From: Diploscapter coronatus
Taxonomy: Eukaryota; Nematoda; Chromadorea; Rhabditida; Rhabditidae
DNA: 64,000 nucleotides
Assembly (NCBI GenBank): GCA_964036155.1
Contig: OZ038423.1
Span: 27,667,249 to 27,731,248, forward strand
Direction: 5' to 3'
How positions within the stretch are numbered: the first letter of the stretch is position 1; every line of letters starts with the position of its first letter. Made by a program: the position numbers and the translations under genes. The notes below the pieces were generated by a model that was given only the letters and a program-made list of their open reading frames with translations, made no database searches and was not told where the DNA came from. Positions 47,430 to 59,800 of the stretch are shown here, piece after piece.

Positions 47430-50400
47430 ATGTCTCGAATGTTGGCGTGCCGATTTTCCACCAGGTACTTTTGAAAATAGAAAGATTTTTCAGGGAAATT
47501 TGAAACCTTTCATGTTGGGAGGGAATTTTGTAGAATTGATATTGTCCTGATAGCTCTAATCTTTCCAATTTTTTACTCAGAAAATGCTAGCTATTGATTG
47601 CACCCTAGCTTCAACTAGAAAAGATAGAAAAAAAAACATTAGGTTAGAGAAAACTGGCAAAAAATACTGATAAATTTACCATTATCAGAATAGGGTAAAT
47701 AGCCAGTTTCCAGGCTGTTCACAACCACATCGACGTCTCGAACTGCGTCCACCTCAACCACCCCGGGACAGACCCCGACCCCTGGAGATCAGCCTAAATA
47801 CGGTCCTCGTCAGGGGGCTCCCAAGAAGGCCGCTCAAAACGAGGAGGAGGAGGAGAATTTCGACCCGAGTCAATACACCTGGACTGGCAAAAAGCGGGAG
47901 AACCCCTTCCATTATTCCGATAGGTCAGTATTTTTTGTTTTAAATCGATTTTCTTGGAGTTTAATGTTTTTAAGAGAAGGAGGCTGATGAATTTTAGAAA
48001 ATAAGATTTTTAAAATCCTTTTCGTCTGAATTTTTTGAAGATTTGAACCATTTTTTAGAAAAGTTAGGTTAACAAGTCTTAATTTTGTATTTTAAAGAGT
48101 TTTTAAGCTTTTAATTTTCAGAAGGTCGGGCCCCGGCTACGCGAATTTCGCCAACAGTCTCTACATCGGTCGATGGAATATTTGGCCACCTTACAGGTGA
48201 CTTTTCTTTCACAATTTAAGATTTAAATTTGTCCAAAATTTGACACTCGCACCTACAATGACACTCAACCCGCAAAGTATTATTTTTTTAGTTTAAAGTC
48301 TGCGATTTAATCGAAAATCTAGAACTAAAGCCACAAAATTTGAAACTGGAATTAATGTTTTTTTTAGAAAGTCCCACAAATGGCACTTGCGCATCATGCT
48401 ACTCATGCTGATCTTGGCCGCTTTCGACTGGTGGAAGTAGGTTTCAAAAATTTCATTTTAGAAATCTATCTTTCAAAAATCAATATATTGAAGATTTATC
48501 TAATTTTGCAACTTTATCATTAAACATATCTTCAGTTCTAAAATTATAGGTTTAAAAATTTCTACATTTTCCGAATAAAAGTCCATTTCGATTTCATCGT
48601 TCTAGGTTTTTCAATAAAGAAACAACTTCAGAGTCTGCCAAATTCTGGGCATCGATAAATACGTGGAGATTCTGTTCCCCGAGGCAGCTCAGATCAAACC
48701 GTCAGACGACATCGAAACCTTCGAACCTCAACACGAAAAACACAGCCTCGAAGGCCAGCAGAAAGACAAGGATGAAGTTAGTGAAATCTAGAAAATCAGG
48801 CCATTTGGAAATCTCAAATTGATACAGAGAAAAGATTACTTTTCTTACAGTATTTCACAAGATTGGGGATTTCCAAGCTGCCAGAAAAACGTGTTATTTT
48901 TAAATTCGTTTTTTTTTCGAAATAAAATAAAGTAGCTTTTTTAAGTTTCTAGTTAGGTGTTCCTGGATTTTGGCATGAATTCTAATAAATGAGCATGAAA
49001 AGAATGAGAAATACCTAGAAATTTGTATAATCCACACCTTATGACTACTTTCAATGCAAGAAACATTTTAAAAAATCTCCATCTTTACAGTAATCCTAAA
49101 ATTCGATTTTCTTCCAGAAACCCTCGGACAGCGAGGTCGAGGTCGAGATCGAATTGGTGGAGGAAAAGCCGAAGAAGAAGAAGACGGGCTTTCGCGACAG
49201 AAGGATTATTCAGTACGAGGACAGACTCAGACTCTACTCCAATCCCGACAAGATATTCAGATATTTCGCTACTTTGAAGGTACGGAGATTGTTTGGTCTC
49301 TTGTAGCTGTCACTCATCTGCTTCCACCTTTAATTTGTTGTTGTCATTCAGTTTAAAAGATGTTCACTAAAAATTGAATGGCAATTACAGGCATCCAAAT
49401 TATTCTTTACTTGTTTAAAAATTAATTTTCAATATTTCTTTTAAAATTATCAATACAGCAAACCACTTGGATCGTGACGACTGAAATATAAGTTTTGGGT
49501 GAAACATATATAAACTTTCTAAATCTAAAATATCGACTTGCCGTAAATTTGCACGGATTTTTAAAGTTATTTTTGATCGATTAGAACAAATTAGTCGTTG
49601 CTAGAAGAAGATATTATATGTTCATTTTGAAACCTATCTAAATTTTCTAACACTAAAATGTCGAGTTTTTGCAAACTCACTTCAATTTGTAAAGTTATTT
49701 CTCGACCAATTGAAGCAATTGACTATTTCTCTCACAGAATAGGCTATGTGTCAATTGGAAATTTATCGAAGTGACAAAAATTTGTAATCTTGCGAACTTA
49801 GATAATCGACCCCAAGGACGAGAGCGGTCGTACTTTCGAAGTGTTCATGACTCCCGAGGACTTTCTGAGGTCCTTCACTCCCGGTGTTATGCAGCCTAGA
49901 CGATGGGGGTTGGACAGTTTCAAGGTGTATCAACCGGAGGTGAGAATTTAAACCAAAAATTCCAATGTACCCTTCAAAAACCAACAAAATAGCTAATTTA
50001 ATTTTGAAAAAAAATCTTTTTCGTCGCAATTCCGTTTTCTTTTCGGAAATAAATTCTTTCCAGAAGCACAAAATCAAATTCTCGGATGTGGATTCGATTT
50101 TCTACAAACTCGGCGAAAACGGTCTGATCAGTTACTCGGACTATCTATTTCTCATGATGCTACTCTCCAGTGAGTTTTTTAGTTTGAAAGATGTTCCCGA
50201 TGGTTTTATGATCTATCTATACTTTATTATGTGATAAAAGATAGTTTAAAAAACCAATTTAGCCTCTCCAAACGATTTCGCGCTGGCGTTCAAGATTTTC
50301 GATATCAATGGAGACGGCGCGCTTGATAAGGAGGAATTCAATAAAGTCAAGGTAAATTTGGGGTTTGTGGAAAATAATCTTCCAATGCTTCTGACTTTCT

Positions 50401-52582
50401 TCCATTGTATTTTCGGAACAATTGGATTTTTTTAAATAGCTAAAAACGAAAACAGATTGTACTTCAAAAGGATGTATTTTCAAAAGTAACACTTTTGAAG
50501 CACTACTATAAAAATGTCAAATTTGCAGCAACTAATCATGTCGCAAACCTCTGTGGGGCAGAAGCATCGCGACCACGTCTCAGCGACGTCCACATTTCGC
50601 GTCGAGACAAACTCAGCGCTAGAGGCCTATTTCTTCGGCAAAGAGGGAAAACATAAACTATCCGCCGAGAAATTTCTAGAGTTTCAGGTAATTTTATACT
50701 TGTTTAGAATTTGTAACCGATAACTCCAAGTTTTTTCTTATCTTTAAAAAGTATTTGATTTTGCGGAGAAGGATAAGATCTCGTTTTGTTTATCTTTCAG
50801 GAATAATTCTAACTCTTGAATTTATAAAAGCAAAAATCGCCGCTTTTTAAATAAAATTGTTGAAATTTGAATAAAATTTGCAGGAAAGTCTGCACAACGA
50901 CGTTCTGAAAATGGAATTCAATAGAAGAGACGCTTTGGACGGAACCGATGGGCTAATTTCAGAGCTGAATTTCGGAGAGTTGCTACTTATGCATGCGCAG
51001 GTATAGATTTTTTTTTGCAAAAATCGATTTTTGTGATTACTTATTTCCATTGGATTAGGATATAGGGTAAGGTAGGATCAGGGAAAAAGCTAATAACATA
51101 CAAGAGGTCATTTGTTTGCTTTTGTAAAAATCTAATTTATGAAAGGTTTTATGCTTTAGATTTTTTAATATTTAGATCAATGACAAGTGTCAGAAAGCGA
51201 TGCTGAAGCGAGTCAAGAAGAAGTTCAACGCCAAAAACAAAACGCAACAAGGAATTTCGTTTGATGAGGTGAAAGTTCTTGGTTATGTTTCAAAAATGAT
51301 CCATAAAGAGTAAGTTTTGAGGCTGTGCGTTGTCAACGTTCCACTTAAAAATCAAAACTTGTCCAAGTTTGACAAATAGAAATACTTTCGCGTATTTAAT
51401 AGGCTTTTGATAAGTTTCAAATTTGAGTATCTTTAGCACTTTTTCTTAAAAGTTGACAAGTTTGTGCTCGACGTAAAAGTATCTAGAAAATGTTACTTTG
51501 AAGGAAGAATTTTTAAAAATGCATTGAATGTTCCAAGACTTCTCTAGATTCAATTAATTTTTTCTAAATTAATAAATTAACTGATTTGATGGGAAGATAA
51601 ACATCGATTTTTTCAGACCAAGGACTTTTTCCGTTTCCTGTATCACATCGACGCGATCGATTTGGCGCTGCATTTTCACAGAATGGCCGGAATATCGATT
51701 GATGCGGCGCAATTGAAAAAGTGAGGAAATTTTTAGTTTTCGGAAAAATTTAAAGAAATATTTGGAAAGGAAAATTGTCTTTCGGCAAAAATTCTTTTTG
51801 GACTTTGAGCCAATTAGAAAACCATATTGAAGAAATCTATCTTGGGATATTCCTTTTGAGAAAACTATTTTTAGAGTTGCCCGAAAAGTGACCGGAGTCA
51901 ACCTGACTGATCATATCATCGATGTGGTCATCACGCTGTTCGATGATAACCAGGTAAATTTAAAAAATTAAAATGGTTCTTTTTAATTTGTTCTTGGCTA
52001 AAATTAATCTAATTTTACCTCTTATTTAGTTTATTTAACTTTTTAGGACGGCTGTCTTTCTAACGAAGAAATGATCGCCGTGATGCGTCGCAGGCTGATG
52101 CGCGGTTTGGAGAGACCAAGGGATACTGGACTTTTCAGGTTTTTAATATTTTAAAATTTTCAAAAGCCCCAAACATGCCATTAGAATAGTTAACTGGACT
52201 CTTTACAGGGTTACTTTTAGTTGTATACTCAGTATCTAAGACAATTAGTTACTACTGCTAGAATACTGCACTAAAGCCTACTTGTGAAGCTCACATGCGA
52301 AATTCCTTTCGAGTTTTTGAATTTTCAACTTTTATTAATCTTTTTCTTCTAAATTTTCGCTAAAAATGAAAATATACCTATTAACCGTTCTTGCCAATTG
52401 TTGATTGATGACTTGAAGCCTGGATAATTTTGAATTTAATCATTTTAGTTTTTCTAAAAATTGAAAAAAAAAAAATACCTAACGCCGATTTCCTTGCCCT
52501 TTTTTAATCATGGTTGGTTTGAAGGTTAGTGGACGCGGTATACGTATGCGGGGCGCGAGCTCTAACGTCGATGTGGACCTGA
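47430..52582 (+). CDS. MICU1: Mitochondrial calcium uptake protein 1
   Basis: Sixteen exons, 576 residues: 47430-47464, 47714-47923, 48122-48196, 48368-48436, 48632-48776, 49118-49279, 49802-49939, 50064-50169, 50263-50351, 50529-50687, 50884-51000, 51176-51268, 51617-51720, 51875-51953, 52047-52138, 52525-52582. It gates the mitochondrial calcium uniporter from the intermembrane space. The N terminus is an Arg/Ser/Thr-rich presequence ([20 protein letters not shown]). A hydrophobic helix lies near residues 114-130. The polybasic KKKK and [13 protein letters not shown] motifs precede FRYFATLK and [11 protein letters not shown]. Canonical EF-hand loops are [12 protein letters not shown] (327-338) and [12 protein letters not shown] (524-535), both with the 12th-position Glu. 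The C-terminal part [12 protein letters not shown] matches MICU1. The last short exon ([17 protein letters not shown]) follows an acceptor with little pyrimidine and is slightly less certain. Confidence 0.96.
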
Positions 52583-52968
52583 AAATAGAGGAATATGCTA
52601 ATTTCGAGGATTAATCATTTTTTTGAAAAATTATTTCAAGCTATTTTATATCTTCCTGCTCATCTTATTCTCGCCATTGTATTACTGTAACTTTTGGCTA
52701 AGAATTAATTTATAGGTTCCTTCTACAATAAGAAGATGAGCTTTTGAAATACGGAATTTTCGAAGGGAAATAATGAAATTTCAAAGGTTCCTGATAGATT
52801 TTCACTAGTCTCAGATTTCTAATATCCGCTTACGTGTATGTATCATAGAGTTGCGTTTTGAAATCGGCTTTTTGAAAGATAGATTTTTGTGCAAATGAAA
52901 AGGATATTATTTTTGAAAAAAGACAAAGCTTTTCGACATAAATAAAATTTGACTCAAAATTTAGAATT
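52583..52968. other. Tail-to-tail spacer between MICU1 and the ERI-family gene
   Basis: 386 bp that must hold both 3' UTRs. On the minus strand a good acceptor (CTCTATTTTCAG) ends at 52580, overlapping the MICU1 stop codon (see findings). Confidence 0.55.
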
Positions 52969-54635
52969 TTACCTGAACTTGTAACCACTTTTGTATAGCG
53001 TCTCGGCAACTTTGCAAATATTCCTCGTGTCGTCGATACCACTGTGGACTCGGCCCTGAACAGCGAATATTTTTTTTTGCAAAACTTAGTTTTATCATAT
53101 TACCAGTCTCAAATGTACCAGAAATTGCTATAAATTCATTTTTTGAAAATTATCTAAAGAACTTATTTTAGATATTCATTTTGACACAATGCATACCAAT
53201 AATTGAAACGTAATATAGTGAAAAGTAATTCAATTCTTCGTGAAACGTATATAAAATATGGAAAACATGATTTTCGAGTTTTCGAAAGCCATAGAAAGGG
53301 AATTATCAGAGTAGTCCATAGCAGTTTTTCTGTAGTTCACAAAACCTACATCAGAAATTTATTTCTTCTTTAATTTTTAGAATTAAAACAATCTCTCACC
53401 TCAAAAGTCAAATTGCACCTGGCGAGCAGATCTTTCAGGCCTTTGGGGAACTCACCGGTGTGCTCCGCGTAGGCTTTCTTCACGTTGATCCATTTCGTCA
53501 AATACCTGATTTTTTGTTATTTTCAAAGAATGGAAAAATCCAAAAGGAACTCTTTTAATAATAAAAAATAGAAGCAAAATCTTTAGAAAAATTATTTACT
53601 CAGGCATCTCGATTTCCTTGGCCTGGCATTCATTTGGCAAAGCCAGTTGCAGATCCCAGTCACCGCACGAAACGAACGTGAAATTCGTCTGTTTGATTTG
53701 GTTCTGGAAAATAAATTTTGAATTTTTTCAGAAATAAAAAATCGGACCTCTTCCAGCCAAAAATCGAAATCTTCCAGAACTTCGGACAACGTTTTTCCAT
53801 TGTCAACCATTTCCTTAAAAATAGTTAATTAAATAATTTATTTGGGAAGATCTATAATTCTCTAGAATTTCTTGCTGATTAATAGGGAAGCAATCACGAC
53901 TGAAAAGCAGAAGTTGGGCGTTTTAACAATTTTTGAAATATATTTTTATTGATAATTTTCAATACGCGACGCCTACAATTAAAAATAAATCAAGGCATAA
54001 AAGATAAGCCTTTTTGAAGGTAATTCAATTTTGGTACCTGAATAATTCCGGTGAGCGAGGTGCAATAGGTCGTTAGAATTGGGTTGACCGTGGGCTTGAC
54101 GTACTGGTGAAAGATCGCGGTCTCCTTCCAGCCATCGGTGTTTATAGCGATAACCGGAAATTCAATAATCTCCTGAAAATCAAGAATTTCAAACTATATT
54201 TCTAGTTTAAAAAAGAAACCTGAACAGGCTGAATTTTATCATTTTCGATGCAAGTCGCTTCAAAGTCCAACACGAGCAAATAGTCGAAGTCCTGCGCGAC
54301 CGGTTTCGAGCTTCCCAGTGGGGCTGAAATTGTTTTGTATCTGGACTTTTCAAAAATAAAGAGCTATTCAAGTATGTTTCAAGAAATATCTAACAATAAA
54401 AAATAAATCAACTTACGATACGCTGTAGTCATACTGGTTGCACGTAAAAACGATTAAGAATGGGGAATAATTTACCGAAATTAGTGGGCATGAAGGGTTT
54501 TGGCTTGTTCATCCAGAGCTGCTGCTTGGGCGGGACGTTGGTCAGATTGTTAATACTCTGCCGGAGTTTCTTAGCTGCACATCGAGAAGCAGAAGTTGAA
54601 AAACTCGAACAAGGGAAAGCGAAACACCGAAACAT
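52969..54635 (-). CDS. ERI3-like: ERI-family 3'-5' exoribonuclease (DEDDh)
   Basis: Seven exons, 253 residues: 54476-54635, 54220-54323, 54038-54172, 53748-53813, 53600-53703, 53400-53505, 52969-53055. Catalytic residues of the DEDDh fold are visible: LDFEATC (Asp73, Glu75), the central FxFVSCGDWDL motif (Asp170/Asp172), and HSGIDD (His229, Asp234). INTDGWKETAIFHQYVKPTV, TYCTSLTGI and YLTKWINVKKAYAEH are typical of the ERI1/ERI2/ERI3 group that trims structured RNA 3' ends. There is no SAP domain, so ERI3/Snipper type fits better than ERI1. The N terminus (MFRCFAFPCSSFSTSASRCA) is basic, Ser-rich and free of acids, like a mitochondrial presequence. The ATG lies 5 bases after a TTTTCAG acceptor. 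It sits 348 bp downstream of mL49 on the same strand. Confidence 0.9.
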
Positions 54636-54643
54636 AAGGCCTG
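54636..54643 (-). promoter_or_regulatory. Putative spliced-leader acceptor of the ERI-family gene
   Basis: Minus-strand CTCTATTTTCAG followed by GCCTT and the ATG at 54635. Confidence 0.6.
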
Positions 54644-54988
54644 AAAATAGAGATTCCTTGAAAATAGAAAAAAATGAAGATAAGTAAATATTGGCTAAAA
54701 CCAATATTTCCGCAATTGCATGAAAAATGGAAGAGAAAAGTTTATCAATAACGTTGAAAACGAAAACAAGAAAAGAAACGATAACCATTCAGCTAATCTA
54801 AAATATCGGAAATTTTCTAACCTAGTCTGTACTTATTATCCAGGGAAGTATTCTATCAGCACTTCAAAAATAACAAATTCAAATTTTTGGAAAGTACTGA
54901 TAATGAGAATAAGGAAGAAACAATCTTAGGAGCTTTTCCTTGGAATAAAAAATTCTTTAGTGCTGATAAAAATCAAAGAAAAAATGTC

Positions 54989-56255
54989 TTAGAATCCCGA
55001 GTCGAAAAGGAACCGTTCGATTTCAGCCCTATCGACCTCGCGAACGATGACACGGCCCTTGAGCTCGTCGATGTGTGTCGCGATCGGCCGGCCTAATTTT
55101 GCCTCCAAATATTTCCTCAGGTCCGATTCGAATGCCTGAAATTTTAAAATAAGTTTTGGAGAAATTCAATAATCTATCAGACAAGATAGATTTGCAGTTC
55201 GTTCAAATAATAATTGCCACTCAGCGCATAAATAATAAACTAGTCAGTTTTCTACAGTAGGATCGTCCACGTGCTAACAAAATGATTTAAAAAATGTATT
55301 AAAAAGTGCTCACGAATAAATCGCCCTCGACCTTCTTGATAACGACCATCTCTACATGGTCGATGTCAAGCGTCTTCTCGTTGAGCTTGTCCTTTTTCGT
55401 CTGCAGGTAGAGGGGCAAAGTGTGGTCCGCTCTGCGGCGCACGTAGTATGGCAGGTCGGGTGGGGGGTCTGACAATGTTTATTTTTCTACTTTCCAAAAA
55501 GTATCGAAACTTTAAACTTTACTATTCTTTGGAAAATTGCAAATTATAAATAATTTACACGCGTCACAAAGAATTGAAATTTGAAACCTTTAATCTCGAA
55601 AAAAACATGTTAAAAATTTTAGAAACAGACGAAAGTTTGAAATTCAGCATTGTTTCTTACTGAAAATGTAAGTTCAAATATATATAAATAAAAAATTTAA
55701 AATAAAATTTGAAAAACCAACTAGCAGCAGGTCTCCATCCACTCAGCGTGGGGAAGGAGTCGTGGTGCGGCACTTCGGGGACGATTTCGATCGGGAAAAG
55801 TCGCTCCACCTCCGACCAATTTACAGGCAGCTCCTTGAACGAGGTGAATGTCGAGGCTTGAATTAAAAACTACTTTGTGAGGATAAGCTTCAGGAAAACT
55901 TTAAATCGAATACCCAAATTCTAGGTTAATGTATGTGCTTTATCCTCAGAAATAAAAGAATCCTAATTAAATTACGGACTGGAGAATTTAAATGCGTTTC
56001 AAGAAAACTTTATCTTCGAGAATAAAGTCCGACTAATTTTAGCTTAAGATACAACTTTCAAAAATAAGAAAAATGCCAACTTTTCTCCGGCAGCGCATGC
56101 TTCCAAGGGTTTTCCCAGGGCTTCCCGTCTGTTTCTGTTGATTTGGTTTTCATTTCAGCAGGAGTTTCCGCGGAAGTCGACGCCGTCGCGATTTGACTCG
56201 ATCGGACTCGAGAGACCCGGCCAAAATGCGATAGACGAGTTGTTAGACGGAACAT
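54989..56255 (-). CDS. MRPL49: Mitochondrial large ribosomal subunit protein mL49
   Basis: Four exons, 203 residues: 56081-56255, 55722-55856, 55314-55468, 54989-55135. The N terminus (MFRLTTRLSHFGRVSRVR) is an Arg-rich presequence without acids. A low-complexity Thr/Ala/Glu segment follows, then the conserved core: PDLPYYVRRRADHTLPLYL, a paired basic strand MVVIKKVEGDLF, and the C-terminal part with LRKYLEAKLGR and the ending RFLFDSGF. The core order (P-Y-x-V-x-R...P-x-Y, K-x-x-G-D-x-(F/W), then the alpha/beta domain) matches mL49/IMG2, a structural protein of the mitochondrial large subunit. The ATG lies 6 bases after a TTTGCAG acceptor. It is followed on the same strand by the ERI-family exonuclease. 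Confidence 0.87.
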
Positions 56256-56264
56256 TTTTTGCTG
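56256..56264 (-). promoter_or_regulatory. Putative spliced-leader acceptor of mL49
   Basis: Minus-strand TTTAATTTGCAG followed by CAAAAA and the ATG at 56255. Confidence 0.55.
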
Positions 56265-56821
56265 CAAATTAAAAAGTTTCGAAAAGATAGAGAGGCTTTT
56301 CAAAAATACAATAAAATCGTAGAACGAAAAAAACAGACTCAATGAAAAGAAGGAAGTTTACGAATAGAAGGCGAAATTTAGAAACTTACAGAAAGAAAAA
56401 TGATAAAAATTAAGATGAATTTTGAAGACAAATTGAAATTTTGTAAGTTTCAATAGTCAACCCAAAGGGAAAATAAGAGTGAAAATACGCGTAAAATAGT
56501 CGCATTTGAAACATACAAAAAATCATAAATAAAGAAATTTCATAAAATAATTCCGATAATTATCAGTTAATTACTGATATGATCACCAATAAAATTCGAA
56601 AAGTCGATGAATCAGCATTTCCATTGTTTATTCCATCCAATACACGTTTGTCAATGACTTCACACGATGAGTATTATGTATGATTTTACTTTCTAAATTC
56701 ATCAACCTGTAAATTACACACTCAATTTTAATCTTACAGGGGGTGGATTTCACAAAAATCATACTCTATCAAAGATCATCAAGCTGGGGGTTAGTATTTT
56801 GATGTTTACTCGCATCGAGAT
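56265..56821. other. Spacer between the right-edge gene and mL49
   Basis: 0.56 kb, AT-rich, no gene seen. It contains the 3' UTR of the right-edge gene. Confidence 0.5.
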
Positions 56822-59800
56822 TCAGCAATAGTCGCGACTGAAGATCCACTTCTTGGAGAAGGATTCCTGAAAACTTGTACTTCTCTTACGAGAAAGACCA
56901 GCGATCTTATCAATTTTCAGTAGAAAAGTAAGCTTAGAAAAATTCGGAGCCAAAATATCGAGAAAAAAGTAATTTTTATCCTATTACCAAAATGTGAAAG
57001 AATTCATGTTTATTTGTAGCCATAATCAGAAAAAACTAAACAGCTTTTCTACCTCCATCTTGTCACGATCGACTTCGGCAAGCAGATCGAAATCGGAGAC
57101 GGGTTCGCCGTAATTGGCCTGAATTAAAAACATGGAACTTTGCGATTTCACTAAAGTCAGGAACACACTTCTGTTTCATATTATTTCAAAATATAATTTT
57201 AGCGGTCATTAGGATTTTTCGCGACTTCGCGATCAGGTGGAATAGTGTGCAAGGTTAGGAGGAAATCGAAAAAGGTAGGAAACGCTCTTTCATTTTTCAG
57301 ACTTTCGTCTGGTCGTAAAGTCGTGGAAAATCCAAATTTTCGTTTTTTCAGGAAAATTACGAAATTTCGAATTTTTTCAAATTTTACCTCCGTGAGCTGG
57401 TCGAACTCGCGTTTGTTGTTGAGGAAGCGCCTGTTCAGGAAGATGTGTGTCGTGCCTGTGGAGATGGGGAAGCCTGAAAAGCAGAATAGGTTTCAAAGCT
57501 TTAATGCAATAACAAAATCCTCGAAGTTTTCAATAGGCTGAATCTTGTGAATAATTTTTTCAAATCGAAGAGAAGTGCAATAGCTTGAAAGATGACTATG
57601 TTTCAAAACAATGCCATAGCCTTTTGAGAATCGTAATATTGATTTTCTTCAACACCTCGACACAAATCTATGAACCTAGAAAGACAGGAAATGCCTACAT
57701 CTCTCTTTGAAGGCTCGTTCCGGATCGGTGCACTCGTGGACGACGGCGATGTAGTGAATGGTGATGTATTTGACGTTGTCCCGTCGACCCGCAATCAGAC
57801 CGTGTTTGTCCTCCTGAAAATTAACATTCCAAATTTTCGACTACCTGTAGTTCCCCTTTTCTTCTTTCTGCAAGGTGAACTATCCTACCCTTTTATAAAG
57901 ATCCAAATAGACGCCGCTGCGAGGCCAGAGCACATGGTAGAGATGGTAGGCCTTGTCGAACTCTCTGTGTGCCTTCGGACCTACGAAGTACGGACCGTGG
58001 TCGGGCAGAATCACCTGGAAATTAGAATGATTTAAAAATCTCGACATTCTAAACAGTTTTTTGTATACCAAAATTGCAACATTTTGAAACATAATCTAGT
58101 CAGTTTCAAAAATTGCTTTTTTCAGAATTTTTAAAGAATTACATCGGGAAAAAACGTGACTTTTAAATATGATGTCAAAAAATAAACTAGAATAATTCCT
58201 ACCCTTATAGCCATGGCGTAGTCCTTGGACCAGTTGACGACGCAGATGGTCTTCTTGGCGAGCTCGACCTGTGGGAAGAACACCCTGCAATCAGGACGAT
58301 TTAGAACTCGAACTTAATTCATAAAAATGGGTAAAATGGAAAATAGCTCTCATTTTGAGACTGTTAGGTAATTTTATCCTAAGGTCTGAAAGTTCAAAGG
58401 TTTGTTGAACCAAGTACCTGTCCGGAACGGCAGTCACCAGATCGCCCTCACGCACCGCTTCAGCGGGAATGAGCAACTCGCGGGGGCGTGCAGCCGTATC
58501 GGCCGGGTTGTTGCGGGCACTGAAAATCGAGTTTTCAAGTATTCTTCTCTTTTTCAAGCTTCGCTGATTTCCAAACATGTATTAGGTGTTTCAAGAAAAG
58601 CATATATTTGATGGAGGAGCGGCGTAACAATCAGATGATTATTTTATACTATGAAAAACCGCAAATCATAATTTCTTTAGAAAAAAAACCTCTCGCATTT
58701 CTATAAAATTACAAAAAAATTTGACGAAAATCGAAGAAAAGAACGTTCTTTTTGAAGAAATATGCAAATCTGCCTTACTGCGCAAGCCACTTGATGAGAG
58801 CAGACCCATCGGGTCTGTTGCTGAGTTCCTCGGGTTTGGGTAGACGATTTTCCTCCTTCGGAGAGGCGGGGTGTGTGTGATGCGACCGTCTGCTACGGCT
58901 TTTCGATCTGCCTCTAAAAACGATCTTATACTTCAAAGTTGCCGTGGACACAAAGCTTGGTTTATCTTTTTCTCGAAATTATTGTATCAAGCAAACAATT
59001 TCGATATTTTCAATTTTACTTGCTTCTAAATGATTAAAAAAATCCCGAAACTCGAAGATATAGTTGTAAAGCAGGGATTCCATTTATCTTCATTAGATTG
59101 GGTCAGGAAAAATGAACGTTTCCAACTATTCATCTGCCCCTGCTTTTTTCCCAACCTGCCGATAGTCACCGTCTCGTTCAAAAAACTCGGCTTCGGGTTG
59201 GCGACCATCCAGCGGGAGTTGGGTCTGGAAATTTTTTTATAAATTAAAAAAAAAAAATCTTGCTTTCCAAGCGGAAAAGACTTTTAATCTTACAAGTTTG
59301 AGAAAACTTCTGGAAACGCCACTTGGAATAGAAAAATAGCATATTTTTCAAAAATACCTGGAAGGATCCGGATCGAATTCGGTCGAGTCGCTCCCGGTGA
59401 TGGTTCCTTTTGGAGTGCCTTCTGTAAATAAGCTAGTCATTTTCAAACTTCAGGCACTTTTGTCTAGAGCAAAATCATAGATATATGTTACCTGGGACGA
59501 TCGGCGAGGGCGCATTCGAGAACGTATTTTGCAGAAAGGAGGTCGGTGTCGCAGGTGCCCAGCCATGCTTCTCCTTCAACACACCGTCCGATTCCACGTA
59601 CCTAAATTAAAATTTCAAGAAAAAATCGATAAATATTGGTTTTTCAAGAATTTATTTGAAATTATTTTTGTTTGATTTTTCACTAACCAAGCGCTCTTTC
59701 GCACGCACCCGTCCTCGTAGACGCGACTCGGGTTGTTGGTGGAGAATTTGGGCGCGGAAATGCTCTTCGGCGTGTCACTGAGCCCGACACCGCGGCCCCT

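Noticed and set aside
54418..54437. Mini-exon with its own ATG (MTTAY) as start of the ERI-family gene
   Set aside because: It would join in phase to the next exon, but splicing 54476 directly to 54323 keeps a longer conserved-looking frame (PTNF|APLGSS) that begins after a good leader acceptor.
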